Shown here: positions 35,790-51,429 of the stretch, piece after piece
Numbering within the stretch: position 1 is the first letter of the stretch
Layout: each line of letters opens with the position of its first letter
Source: Dolomedes plantarius
Taxonomy: Eukaryota > Arthropoda > Arachnida > Araneae > Dolomedidae
Assembly: GCA_907164885.2 (NCBI GenBank)
Contig: OU015496.1
Coordinates: 134,310,196 to 134,374,195 of the forward strand
DNA length: 64,000 bases
Direction of reading: 5' to 3'
The notes under the pieces: generated by a model
Told to the model about the DNA's origin: nothing
The model's database searches: none
The model's input: the letters and a program-made list of their open reading frames with translations, nothing else
Made by a program: the position numbers and the translations under genes

Positions 35790-35795
35790 AATAAA
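35790..35795 (+). promoter_or_regulatory. AATAAA poly(A) signal
   Basis: Canonical hexamer 34 bases after the candidate stop codon, followed by a T-rich stretch. Confidence 0.4.
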
Positions 35796-36273
35796 CTATT
35801 TTTTACTTTAAACCAGCTCTTTTCTGTATTTAAAAACATGTGTTTCTATAATTATCTTTTGTTTTGCATAGTTTTATGAATTAAAGAGTAATTCATTAAA
35901 TTCTTATAAGTCATTTTTAAAAAATATTTTCTTTTATATTATATTGGACATTCAATATCCAACACTTGATAGTACTATTTTTGAGAAATATTACTATCAT
36001 AGTACTATTTTGTATAATAGAAATATTACTATCAACTCTGTAGAAACTATTACTCTGTAGAAATATTACTATCATAGAACTATTTCTCAAAAATAGTACT
36101 ATCAAGTGTTGGATATTGAATGTCCAATATAATATAAAAGAAAATATTTTTTAAAAATGACTTATAAGAATTTAATGAATTACTCTTTAATTCACAAAAC
36201 TATGCAAAAAATAATTTTCTTATCTGTAGAGCATTTATTAACTCTACACCAAAAAATAATTTAAATAAATTCT

Positions 36274-36820
36274 GAGCAAGTTTTCATGAGCTCACAAAGA
36301 TGGGTTTCATCATACACACTACACATTAGTCAAGTTTTGAAAATGAATGTATCAAATTTGTTTATAAATTTATCAAATTATGTTAATAAATTTTATACTG
36401 GGGAAGTACAAATTTTTTGGGTTAATTATTAAAGTAGTACTGTTTTACATACTATAATCTCATTCTAAGTTAAAAAAAAAAAAAAACGGGAACCTTAGAT
36501 CGAATGGAAAGATGATTTAGCTTTAATGGTTGGTATTAATGTTATCTTAACTTTCAAATTTGGGTAAATGTATCTTAATACAAAAGGAGGTTTTGTTCTA
36601 ACAAGTAAACTTGTGATTCAAATGAAAATTTTTAGGTAATAACAAAGATCAGTATTTGGTAATACCTAAAAATACATAAGGCAAAACTGGCAAGAATACT
36701 AGAAATATGAAGGCAAAAAAAAATAATAAAAGTGAAAGGGTTGATATCAGAGGTTATTCGTCAATGTATTAAATAAAAATAAGCATATAAACGAAAGGGT
36801 CCTACTCAAAACTTTAAAAA
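36274..36820. other. AT-rich sequence, nothing recognised
   Basis: Contains a 16-base poly(A) run at about 36,470. No gene was seen. Confidence 0.5.
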
Positions 36821-36824
36821 AATG

Positions 36825-37193
36825 CCGGCGGTCCGATTCTGGTAGAATGCTGGCATGATGCCCGGACCTACGGCACATTGCTGTTTACGGGATGGGTAGA
36901 TGACGGTATGTCGACACCAATTATTGCTCCCGTAACCGGCCCGTCAACCTCCGGTTACGCTCCGGCTATCTGTCCGCATCGATGGCTTAATCACGGCTGC
37001 CTAACGGTTCGTAGTCGGATGAACGATGGCTCGATTCCTACCGGAAGCGGCCCAGAAGTCGACGGGGTAGTCGCGGGCGAGAGGACACAGCCGTGACGGA
37101 AACGATACTGACCTAATGCGCCGGCCCGGCAGTGGTGAAATCGGCTGGCCGGAATCTTCCGACCCCGGCCCGATGCCTCTGTGTTTGTTGGGT
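36825..37193. other. GC- and CpG-rich island of unknown origin, second
   Basis: The composition switches abruptly from AT-rich to GC-rich at ATGCCGGCGGTCCG. It ends TGTGTTTGTTGGG at (TA)n, the inverse of the 13-bp start of the island at 23,511. Apart from this motif I find no similarity between the two islands. A plus-strand frame (GWVDDGMSTPIIAPVTGP, stop near 37,094) and overlapping minus frames are open. None is recognised. Confidence 0.6.
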
Positions 37194-37521
37194 ATATATA
37201 TATATATATATTTTGGTATATATATTACCAAAGTTCCAAATTTGTTACAATCCTACAGATCCTACAACCGGCCGCACCTCTCCAACTGTCGAGCTCTGTG
37301 ACGTATTGTTAGAATAACTTACACTCTACTGTACTGTACTAGGCAGCGTTCTAATCTCTTATCACCCATATCGTCCAGAGATTTGGTTATGTTTAGACAG
37401 ACCTTATTAAATAAACTGTGTAATCACACGTTATTATGTAATTTAAGTTTATTTTTAAGAATGATGTCGCTTAATCCGAAAAGGGTCTGGTCCCAATCAT
37501 TTCAGATTGGGTACTCCACGG
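37194..37521. mobile_element. pogo-like right terminus and partial element
   Basis: The (TA)n tract is followed by TTTTGGTATATATATTACCAAAGTTC. The segment ends at the inverted terminus CGTGGAGTACCCAATCTGAA (read leftward from 37,521), flanked by TA. CTTAATCCGAAAAGGG inside resembles the AATCCGAA repeats at 23,100-23,150. No transposase. Confidence 0.5.
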
Positions 37522-38513
37522 TACAAATTTTATAAAGCCTGACAGTTGAGGGTGTGAGGGTAGCTTATTCACCGTCACGAACGAGTGCGTGAATCTGGGT
37601 CACAATCTGTCAGTCGTGAGAATAATTAATTCAACTTAATATGTATTTTAAATGGTTCCCACTAATATTTTTTGCTTATCAAAAAAAAAAATTGTGGCAC
37701 CCTAGCCGATCTTACAAAGCGTAAACCGGTTGGGAATTACTGAATGCGAGATCTGCACATGAAGAAGAAAGTCAGCATTAACTAAAAGCAGTTGTTGAAC
37801 TATTACAACCAACTACTCTCTTTTTTACAAATAAGCTTCTTTTACGAATGGAAAAAAAACTTTCGGAAATAAACACAGAATCAATAGAAAAGATGTATTA
37901 AAAAAACAAGTAAAAAAAAAAGAGTAGTACGATCTCTCAAATGTGGGCAAACGCTTAACCAACCACCCATAAATGGCGTAAAACAGGGAGGGCAACTACG
38001 TTTGTAGTTTGTGTAATTGGCCAATGCTCGTCATCGAAAGTCATTAATATAGCTAATGAACGTTAAGCGTTTATTTTCATCTTATTCCTGTGATATTTCG
38101 TTTCAGATTGATTAAGACAAAAAAATGTCACATGAAAAAAATGTAGCTTTTAGTTCAGAAAATATTACATGCAAAAATGTTTTTCTTTAATATTTGTTAA
38201 AAAGCGTATTTCTTCATTTCCATTTAAAGAGTTAAAAAAAAATCATACTTAATCAACATTATATAATACTTTGGAAATTAACAAAAGGCAGAGATTTCTT
38301 CATTCTTTTTATTCTACTACAATGAAAAAAATATGAATCTTTAATTTCTCTCTCAGAAGATTCCTAATGAAATAATTCGATCAAATATTTAAATATTTAT
38401 TTGTTAACAAGCTGATTTCTCCTGTTTATCAAATTGAATAATTACAATTTTCTGAAATGATTAAGTATTTGAAAAATATTTTCGTTGTTGAATTTGTTTT
38501 TGTATTTCTTTAG
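37522..38513. other. AT-rich sequence, nothing recognised
   Basis: No gene or repeat terminus was seen before the candidate exon at 38,514. Confidence 0.45.
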
Positions 38514-38585
38514 AGAACATTTGAAGAGATAAGCGATTGGGTTATTCTATATCTAAAGCTTTGCAAAGAATTAAACTGTCGAGAG
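38514..38585 (+). CDS. Candidate host exon 1 of a phase-compatible series
   Basis: 72 bp, 24 codons, between TTTCTTTAG and GAGAG|GTAAAG. The single open frame (FEEISDWVILYLKLCKELN) looks like an amphipathic helix pair. It is in phase 0 at both ends, as required to join the next candidate at 48,966. The protein is not recognised. Introns of 8-10 kb would be filled with transposons, which is normal in large arthropod genomes. Evidence is splice signals, phase and amino-acid composition only. Confidence 0.45.
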
Positions 38586-38606
38586 GTAAAGATTATATAA
38601 ATCTAG

Positions 38607-38608
<2 letters not shown>

Positions 38609-38639
<31 letters not shown>

Positions 38640-38659
38640 GTAAATAAATAAATAAATAA

Positions 38660-38708
<49 letters not shown>

Positions 38709-38741
38709 CGTGTGTGTGTGTGTGCACGTGTGTGTGCGTGT
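38609..38741. repeat. Compound (TA)n-(AAAT)n-(TA)n-(TG)n microsatellite
   Basis: TA runs on both sides of an AAAT run, then a TG-rich run with CG interruptions. A further (TA)n run lies at 38,920-38,953. Confidence 0.95.
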
Positions 38742-38912
38742 AGTTTTCCTCAATCATTCTCTTTTAGCCACCATTTATTGAATGAAAATTCTAAAGAGAG
38801 TGAAATAGTTTGCAAATGAGTAGCATAAAAAAACTTTGTTCAAGATTTATACCTGTGCTGTAATATGTCCAAAATACAAATTGGGAATTTGCAATAACGC
38901 AACGCGATATGA

Positions 38913-38954
<42 letters not shown>

Positions 38955-39099
38955 TTTTTTCCAAATTCTACTTTAACTTAAAATGGCAAGATAGAAAGGA
39001 AAAAATTCCCAGGTGGCTCTATGCAAACAAAACTAACAATTGAAGATTCTTAAAACTTCCCTTGTTTGGTCTGGGCTATATTTCTTTTTGTGTGTCTTA

Positions 39100-40050
39100 C
39101 CAAAGTTCTTCATGAATTTCTGCCGCATATGGTTTCGTCTGACGTCATTCATTCAATATGACGTCACTTACACTTATCTGGTCCCAAGGCAACCTTTGGT
39201 AGCACGTTGAGATTGAAACTGGGTGTGATCCGTTCGAATGCCGACGACATCATTAAAATCCTTTGGGTCTAGGCCAGATATAAGCACGTTAAATCCGTAG
39301 AACGGAGAATCCTTCTGTGACGTAATAGTAGACGATATGAGAAGGTACAATCTACCCAGATGTCGCTCTTGGATGTGCTAGGTCAAATTTGAGGGAGCAC
39401 CAGGGTGTGGTGATGATTCACCTACAAGGTGCCCGCATTGAAAGCAAACAACGATTCTCGTGGATTATATGAGAATGTCTTCATTGACAATTGTAATGCA
39501 TTGGTAAACAACAACAAACACCCTTCTTAAATAAAGCCGAAAATCACATCTTCAAATGAGAGCTTGAATTGGCTAGCTAAAATATAAAAGATAGGAAGCG
39601 AATCAACTGAGAACCTTCTAAGTTTTATTTCAGTTCAGCTTTGAGAGGAGTCCTGTAGTTCAGTTTTGAATTTAGTTCAGTGTTGAAAAGGAGAGAGTAG
39701 AAATTAAGCAGTGCTACTAGACGAGTATGATTATACGTAATTGAGATCGTAAGTAACTCTGTTTTAAAGCATGTCAATAAGTGGTGTGTGCTAATTCAGT
39801 GTAAGCCACCCTAGGCATGTAATTTGAGCCTGGGAACATTGCAATATAAGCCTGTTTTATTTATAATTAAATTAATTAATATTTATATTAAATAAATAGA
39901 TCTGGAACCGTATAAAATTAAAGTCATTTTAATTTGTTTTAGTATATGTGTTATCTTAGAAATAAAGTTTTAGTATAAGTGAATGTGTACCGGCCATTAC
40001 TAAATAAAACCTAAAAACATCCTTTGACGTTAACTGAAAAGCTTAAGCTC
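39100..40050 (+). mobile_element. LTR-like sequence (BEL/Pao-like?), boundaries unclear
   Basis: A less AT-rich block has promoter-like features: AATATAAAAG near 39,583, an initiator-like TTTCAGTTCAGCTTTGAG near 39,629 with repeated AGTTCAGT motifs, and several AATAAA signals (about 39,530 and 40,003). This layout resembles BEL/Pao LTRs of arthropods, but no second LTR, primer site or gag was found. Confidence 0.3.
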
Positions 40051-40565
40051 GACAAGAAAGTTAAACTTACAAATCTACGTTTAGAAAGCAATCAGCTTCT
40101 TTGCGCCTGGCTCTCAAATTTTTCGCAGGATTCTGAAGAATGAGCTACGTTGCATTACACAGAGTAAAAATAAGAGAAATATGATGACAACCTGTAATAG
40201 AGTTAGATATTTACATTACTGAGCCCTTTTAAAAAACATTGATAATTTGGCAAATTTAAAATACGCTCATTTCTAATTTAAACGATTTGTAGTCAAGCGG
40301 TTAGCAGTACTGAAATCGAAAATTGCTTACATTAAGAAAAAAGCACTCGAAAGTGTGATGTGTAATTGGGAAGTCCTTAAATTCATAAAACCAGATTGAT
40401 TGCATTAGAAATAGACACAGGTTCTGTAACAATTATTTTTTATTCACCCCACTTAAAAAATACTCTTTTGGTTCCGACTGTTTCTCTTAGTGCCGGAAGT
40501 ACTGAATAAACATTACGTAAATTCAAAGCGAAATTTATAATATATCATACAACCCTACCCGAGCT
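40051..40565. other. Intergenic sequence, nothing recognised
   Basis: One short open stretch (LTEKLKLDKKVKLTNLRLES, near 40,030-40,140) has no recognised homology. Confidence 0.4.
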
Positions 40566-40870
40566 CAAGTTGTTTGTTCGATACTCGACGCATACAAAAC
40601 CGCCAACGTGTTCACTAATGGCGGCTGGTGCAGGAAAAATCTGTCTTAGCTGCAATGTCCTCCAAGTTCCCAAACATTACCTCTGGAGGTGCGGGGTCAA
40701 GTATTCCGGTCCCGTCACTTGACTAGGTTCAAAATTACGAGACCGGTACATTTCAGACGGGTGTAGTGTAGACCCATTCCCTGTGGTGCATCCGTGGCAA
40801 CGCATGCAATGCATGCGGTGAAGTGGTCATACACTTCTGGCTTCTGCCGGGAAAAGAGTATCGCTCAGCT
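40566..40870 (+). mobile_element. tRNA-derived SINE copy (5' truncated)
   Basis: It starts in a box-B-like GTTCGATACTC. It then shares a body with the copy at 63,368: GGTGCAGGAAAAATCT, GCTGCAATGTCCTCCAAGTTC, ACCTCTGGAGGTGCGGGGT, GTCACTTGACTAGGTT. GC-rich, ~300 bp. Confidence 0.65.
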
Positions 40871-42508
<1,638 letters not shown>

Positions 42509-42949
42509 AGAAGGTGGGATTATGGACCCCCCTTTTGTTTTTGGCTCACTGTGGTCATACCAAAGACTGATTTTCATATTTTGGGATTCTAACCTCTTCC
42601 ATAACTCACCATCTAAACATCCTTAAGTGGATTTGCCATTAAATCAAATTTTAAGATGTATACAATCACATAAGTGAAAAAAGTCAAAACTTGTAGGTTA
42701 CCCAAAGTGGAGGGTAATATGGACCCTCACCTTTTTTACCAAAAAAATCATTTATCTATTTATTAAACAGCTGGAAATAAAAAAGATAAAAGTTTTCAAA
42801 TGAAAAAGTGAAAGAAAGATAATATATTATTAAACAGCTGGATCATCAAATATTATCTATATAAAAAAAATTTCGATTTTGGCGACAAAAGTCGCAAATA
42901 TAAAACACAGCTTCGGCTCCGGTGCACACAGAATGAGTCCAGTGTAGAC

Positions 42950-44047
42950 TCATCCCGCAAAGAATCCAAAGTTCTCCTCATGTGTCATCTTTGAATGCAC
43001 CTTCACATAAGATGCACGAGTTTTCTTGCTGGTCTGGGCTATCTCTGTAAACATATGGGCTTGAATCCACCCAGAGGGATGAGCTCTTCCAATTGCACCG
43101 GATGGGGCTCCATTCATAAGCTGATACGTTAAGATTTTACGAGGAAATATCATCATTGGTGGAAAATGTGGTCCCCCACACTCATGCAGCAAACCAAAGT
43201 TACCAGAGAACCACGTTCAGCTGGTAGAGCTCCCACCTGACGTTTTCTCTTCAACCCGATGACTTGGAAAACTTTTGACTTAACCACGCTTAAACCAGTC
43301 TCATCTGCATTGAAGATTCTGGGAACGATTCCCAGAACACAAGCCTTCCAGCAAATAAAAATTACCCAGCCACCTGCTCACTTGTGAATTCTTCTGCATG
43401 TGCATATGACGTCCCTGTAGGTTTTCTGATCGAAATTTGTCTGACGAGTGAGGAATCGGTTTAGCCCGTCTCTCCCTGCTGCTTCGTTTATGAAAGTGTG
43501 GGACATATTATTGCTTTCAGCCAATCGGAACCCCAATTTCCTCACATCTTGTGGAGTGAGACCGTGAAATACTGACTCCATCTCTAGCAAATAGGCCACT
43601 AACTCTTTTACAGTGTAATCTGGCAAAAAAGGCTTCCTCTCTAGTTTTTGTGCCAGGGGATGACCGAATGGCTGGGGCACTGGCATTTGGTTCAGATCCT
43701 GTAGGTTCGAGTCCCACTGATGGCGTGGATGTCTGTTGCCGTTCGGAATCGGCTTTAAACGGTAGGTCTCGGTCTAATTAGCCCTTGTATAACGAAAGTT
43801 GAACGTAGTGCTCCAAACCAAAACCAAACCCTAGATTTTGTATAACCAAATCTGCTGCTGGCTCATCCACTTATGAAGCCAATATTCTCAAAGTTATTCT
43901 TGATACACCAAACACTCTGGTAGCCTCCATTAGTCCCATTTCTCCACATCTTAGCTTCTGGATAGCCTCTACCATCTTCACCCTATCCTAACGTCTTCTG
44001 CGCACTACAGCGTCTTTGAAAGCGGGAGATTTCTTCTCAACTTGCAT
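42950..44047 (-). pseudogene. pogo/Tigger-like transposase, split by a SINE
   Basis: From 44,047, MQVEKKSPAFKDAVVRRRR precedes a pipsqueak-type helix-turn-helix (MVEAIQKLRCGEMGLMEATR, FGVSRITLRIL). The frame is then cut by the SINE at 43,652-43,830. It resumes at KLERKPFLPDYTVKELVAYL, MESVFHGLTPQDVRKLGFRL (CENP-B-like second helix-turn-helix region), then IFNADETGLSVV (first catalytic Asp of DDE_1), VGALPAERGSLVTLV, GPHFPPMMIFPRK and GAPSGAIGRAHPSGW. The frame degenerates after FTEIAQ, so the second and third catalytic residues are missing. Several stops and frameshifts. Gene order and motifs are those of the pogo/Tigger/jerky group. Confidence 0.85.
43652..43830 (+). mobile_element. tRNA-derived SINE inserted in the transposase
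   Basis: The A-box-like TGGCTGGGGCACTGG and B-box GGTTCGAGTCC (RNA polymerase III promoter) lie in a tRNA-like head. The tail is (CCAAA)-rich. It is flanked by an 11-bp near-perfect duplication, CTAGTTTTTGT / CTAGATTTTGT (43,641-43,651 and 43,831-43,841). Confidence 0.85.
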
Positions 44048-44589
44048 TCTTAGCTTCCAGAATAACCGAAAAGGATTACAAAACATGAAAATAAAATGTA
44101 TCACAATGAAATAACCTGTAGAATTGCATTTTCTCACGGAAACATTATTATTGCATTATCGGAACCTGTTGTTGGTAATATGGACCCGGGTCCATAATAC
44201 CAGCACCTATGGGGTCCGTATTTCAGACAACGCCATCTTGGAAACAAACTCGTTTTTCACATTATGAGTTACATCGAATTTAATTTCGAACTAGCTCAAA
44301 AGGAACTTCATTTCGTGTAGAATAAGGCACAGGAATCAGTTTTTACAAAACATAGTAGTAGATATGTAAAATATTCACTTTTACTTTCCCCAGAAAAAGT
44401 TTGAAAACTCGAAAAACAAACAATTGGCCACAGGACATCATTCGCGAGTGAACTGGGGTCAATGACCTTGACTATCCATTGCAGCCATCTAGGGGCTCTG
44501 GATCACAGCTATAATTAGCGGCTGCACCTGCGCATAGGGCAGATATTAAGGGAGTCCATAATAAATGCAGGGTGCATAATCCCACCTTC

Positions 44590-44780
<191 letters not shown>

Positions 44781-44949
44781 TATACAGGTTAAAAAAACTC
44801 AATTATATATTAATGTCCCATTATTAAAATTTTTGTCAATAAATTTTGTCATCAATTTTCCTATATTCAATGAAATTTGATTGATTTATGTTTACATGAA
44901 TAAAAAAATGCACTTTAATTTTCTTTCATATATATAATGTTAAATAAAA

Positions 44950-46847
<1,898 letters not shown>

Positions 46848-47290
46848 TCAGGGAGCAAAGATCCCTGACAAAGATATTTGCTCCCTTGCAAATGCATGTA
46901 GAAAATATTTATGTAAAGCGCTTAAGTTTCGCTTTACATAAATATTTTGCAATTCAACCCATTTAGAACACGTTTCCTCTAGCAGTGCAGTGATGGTTTC
47001 CTCCCTTTCTTCCTCCTCACTTGAAAGTCCTTCAGCCGTTATCTCTTGCTGCTCCATTTGAAGTTCCTTCAGCTTCTCAATGCTAATCTCTCTAATTGGT
47101 GTCCTTCCCCTAAACCTTCGATGTCTTTATCCCTTGTCCACACAGACACGATGTCCTTCAATACTGGTTCAGCCTCAACGTCATCAAAGTCCCTCGCAGT
47201 CACCCTCATCTTTGTTCTGCATAGAGATCAGACGCGTTGCAATCATGCTCCTATTCTTCTATTGTCTCATCATGGGTCTCACTAATTTCT
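46848..47290 (-). pseudogene. Tigger/pogo transposase C-terminal fragment
   Basis: In the minus-strand direction, DFDDVEAEPVLKDIVSV is followed in a shifted frame by ISIEKLKELQMEQQEITAEG and LSSEEEEREETITALLEE, then CSKWVELQNIYVKRN. This order (EL..LQ..QQ, acidic SSEEEE block, KW.E.Q.) is the C-terminal region downstream of the DDE domain in many arthropod Tigger-like transposases. At least one frameshift. The DNA-binding and catalytic domains are not nearby. Confidence 0.6.
46902..46948. repeat. Perfect 19-bp hairpin
   Basis: AAAATATTTATGTAAAGCG, a 9-base loop, then the exact inverse CGCTTTACATAAATATTTT. Confidence 0.85.
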
Positions 47291-47867
47291 GGTAAAAGGT
47301 ATCACTAACCTTCTTCGATTCACGATGACTTTCATGAGTAAGAAAAAGCTCTAAAGGAAAAAATAATATATACATGGTGAAATATGTAGGGTTCTACTCA
47401 GAAAGCTAGACTAGACCGTCAATATTCGTCTAGAGAGACGGGATTGTCTCGTTCCAGGTTTTAGCAAGGAGAACTATTGCCAAGCAAGCGTCGGTTGAAG
47501 AAGCCTTCTCTTCTCGTTAAAATGCGTCCAATAATGAATTAGACTAGTACCGAAGTTGACAAGTACTGAGGTATGACCTTATTTACAAATATTTTTAGCT
47601 ATTTACAACAAGCTTTTACGAACATGTACTGAATATACATTATATGCAATCAGTGTATATAGTACTACACACATTTTGAAAATGTTGCTTACATATATTG
47701 GTATTTGATTTCTTTTCAAAAATTTGTAGAAAATGCATTAATAGCTTTAAAAATTCATGAGTAAAAATTCTATAAAAAATAAAATATTCCTGCTAAATTA
47801 ATTTTAAAGTTCGGATTTCAAACATAATTTTTTTCTCTTCATTAAATATTTTTTATTTCTCTTCCAC

Positions 47868-48680
47868 ACTACTCTTCTCCTAAAATTTTCCACTCTAGTG
47901 AAATTTGCAATATTAATTCCGCTTTCCAAAAGATTTCATTACATTCTTGCATATATTTTGAATCTATTCACTTCACACTTAAAGTATTTCATTCCCTTTT
48001 ACTATATCTATATCTATATATCTATGTATATATATATATATATATATATAAAGGGAAAAATACATTTGTAGCTTTAAAAATATTCCTAACACAGTAATTC
48101 TAATGATCGGGGAGAAAACATCCGTTTCTCTGATCATTCTTTCTTTATATTACTCTTCTCCTAGAAATTTTCCACTCTAGTTAAATTTTGAATATTAATT
48201 CTACTCTCCAAATCCTTCATAACATTCTTGCATATATTTTCAATCCATTCACTTCACACTTAAAGCATTTCATTCAATTTTACGGCTCTATACTGAACTG
48301 AAAAATGCATGTTCAACAGCATACTGATTTAAAACGTTTTCGTTATCTCTCACTTTTCTCAATATTCCGTCGGATGAATTTATTGGTGCCTGTGAGCATT
48401 GATAGGCATCTAAACAGTTCGAGAAAGTTGGGAAACTTGACGAAAGCTCTTACCCATCAAAGTGCAGTACCCCTGTCCCATAAATTTTTATGGCCCTGCA
48501 GTTGGAATCCTACGCATGTACATTACTAGTCTGGTCTCAGTCAGTGATCCAAATTTATGCTGTTTGGGAAAATTCAGTACCTGTCTTGCAGTAAACTGTG
48601 ATCGTTTATAAGATGGGAGCAATAGCCGTTGTTTTTTGACTTTTATATGAAATAGAATAATTTCATTCAATTTTATTTGA
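47868..48680. repeat. Dispersed repeat, copies B (48,050-48,680) and C (47,868-47,996)
   Basis: Both are in the inverse orientation to copy A at 44,950. Copy C repeats only ACTCTTCTCCTAAAATTTTCC through ATTCTTGCATATATTTTGAA and is separated from B by a (TA)n-containing stretch. Confidence 0.8.
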
Positions 48681-48965
48681 CACAATAAGTATGCAAGCAA
48701 ATGAAAATGAGCTTTTATAACATTTTTTTGGAAACGTAAATAAATAAATTTTTTTGAATTTAGAAATACGTGTACGAACATTTTGATAATGTGATATGTG
48801 TATAAAATTAATTCTTTAATATAGAACACTAAATAACATAATTTTATTCATTTCATTTATGTGTGAGCTAGATATTTATTCAACGTGAAAATAAGAATTA
48901 TTAATGTGAAACCTCAATTCATCTCTTAATAATATAAAATGTCCCTTTGATGCTATTTTTAACAG

Positions 48966-49016
48966 GAAATTACTACATTTATTGGTCTCAAAGAAGTGAA
49001 TTCTAATTCAACTTGG
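48966..49016 (+). CDS. Candidate host exon 2 of the series
   Basis: 51 bp, 17 codons (EITTFIGLKEVNSNSTW), between TATTTTTAACAG and TGG|GTAAGG. In phase 0 at both borders, it could follow the exon at 38,514 and precede that at 56,499. Very short exons of this kind are common in metazoan genes with long introns. Not recognised; chance cannot be excluded for a segment this small. Confidence 0.4.
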
Positions 49017-49150
49017 GTAAGGTTGCGAAATATATTATAAATTTCGCTGTGGATTTACGTATGTTTAATCAGTACTCTCAAGAAGATTACCGCTAGGAAA
49101 GTTATGCGTAACAACAAATATACTTAAAAACGAGAGTGGTATAGATAATG

Positions 49151-49226
49151 TATAGCGATGGCTGACTTCTACCCTACCTAGGGTATATGTATATTGAAGT
49201 GACCCTCTAATGAAGTATAAACGACA

Positions 49227-49325
<99 letters not shown>

Positions 49326-49801
49326 ATATTTATATACTTTGAATGTATAACAAAGTTTATTCTTTACTTGACACATATACTTGCGTTTCAAAACAATACT
49401 GCGTACTACTGGTTCAACAGGTATAAACACTGTGCACGAAAATACAGTTCGAAATACTCATAAGTATAAACACTATGCAAAGAATGTTATTTCAAAAATA
49501 CTCACAAATTACTCTAAAGTCAAACCAGCGATGCTGCTCAGTAAACTTATGCCTATCACCACAAGTAGCCTTCGTACCGGATTGGTAAGAACTCGCTTAA
49601 GTTTTTAAGAAATCTAGCTAATCTCCACAAGCGGCAACTCGCATATATCACTACAAACAAGCAAGACTCTCTTCTGTAAGCAGGGTGCTTGGTATTTATA
49701 CCAACGGCCTATGCTGAAATTAGCATAACTTAAGCAGCTTCTTTAAATTTATGCACTTAAAAGTTCCATTATTGTCAATCGATTCTTATATCGACTTTAC
49801 A
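49151..49801 (-). mobile_element. Solo LTR related to the 14,123-14,566 LTR
   Basis: Shares with that LTR CTTCTACCC, GAAGTG-CCTCTAA, TATTTATACCAA, GCTGAAATTAGCATA, and AAGCAGCTTCTTTAA-TTTAT. Flanked by a perfect 4-bp duplication AATG (49,147-49,150 and 49,802-49,805). No internal region follows, so the element was reduced to one LTR by recombination. A (TA)n array has expanded inside. Confidence 0.8.
49229..49322. repeat. (TA)n microsatellite inside the solo LTR
   Basis: About 47 uninterrupted units at the place where the related LTRs have only TATATAA-like sequence. Confidence 0.95.
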
Positions 49802-49814
49802 AATGTTTTGTGAA

Positions 49815-50345
49815 GAACCTGTATCTGTTTTTAATGCCACCTATCTGACTTTATGAACTTAGTAACTCTCCAATTACATATCACAGTTTCGAGTGCTATA
49901 CTTTTTTAATATAAGAAAAAGTTGTGTTGAGTACTACTGAAACTACTGTTTCTAATTCAATCTATCTGATTTTACGAACTTAATAATTTCCTAATTACAT
50001 AGCACAGTTTCAAAAACTTTCTTTTTAATCGAAACAGCCTATTGTGTTCAGTACTAATGAAACTTCTTTTTCTAAAGCAATGTGTACAACACTACTGCTT
50101 CTAATGGTATCTATTTCATTTTACGAACTTACTAATTACATATCAATGTTTCGAGTATTTTCGTTTTAATCGAGCAACCTCTTCTTGTGTCCAGTACTAC
50201 TGAAACTATTGTTTGCAATGCAATTCGTGCAGTACTACTGTTTCTAATGCAATCTATCTTATTTATGAACTAAATAACTTCCCAAATAAATGGCAAAGTT
50301 TCGAGTCCTTGCTTTTTGAACTAAGCGACGCTTCTGTTCAGCACT
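49815..50345. repeat. Degenerate tandem repeat, ~125-145-bp units
   Basis: About four units share CTACTGTTTCTAAT-CAATCTATCT, TTTACGAACTTA and AATTACATA-CACAGTTTCGAGT. Period varies and similarity is moderate. Confidence 0.7.
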
Positions 50346-51275
<930 letters not shown>

Positions 51276-51429
51276 CTATATACATAATAATTGAATTTCT
51301 TGATAGCTAAAAACACCACTTACTATTGGGACCTTTATCCTGGGAATTTAATAAAATAGAAATATCTTTATTTATTCACATTCCCTGAATTGTTATATGC
51401 ATTTTAAAAGCTAAACAAAACATATTTGC

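Larger units (their letters stand above)
35541..36273. repeat. Palindrome (35,868-36,205) with a flanking direct repeat
   Basis: 35,868-36,010 and 36,060-36,205 are almost perfect inverted copies (ATATTGGACATTCAATATCC, CAACACTTGATAGTACTATT). Outside them, AACTATGCAAAAAATAATTTTC at 35,541 is repeated directly at 36,199 with 75 bp of shared sequence. AGAAATATTACTATCA is repeated in the loop. Confidence 0.85.

Noticed and set aside
43650..43700. Possible functional tRNA gene
   Set aside because: A and B boxes are present, but the acceptor stem does not pair, and the (CCAAA) tail and 11-bp duplication show a SINE.
49815..50345. CRISPR-like array
   Set aside because: Repeat units are long, diverged and contiguous without spacers, in a eukaryotic genome.
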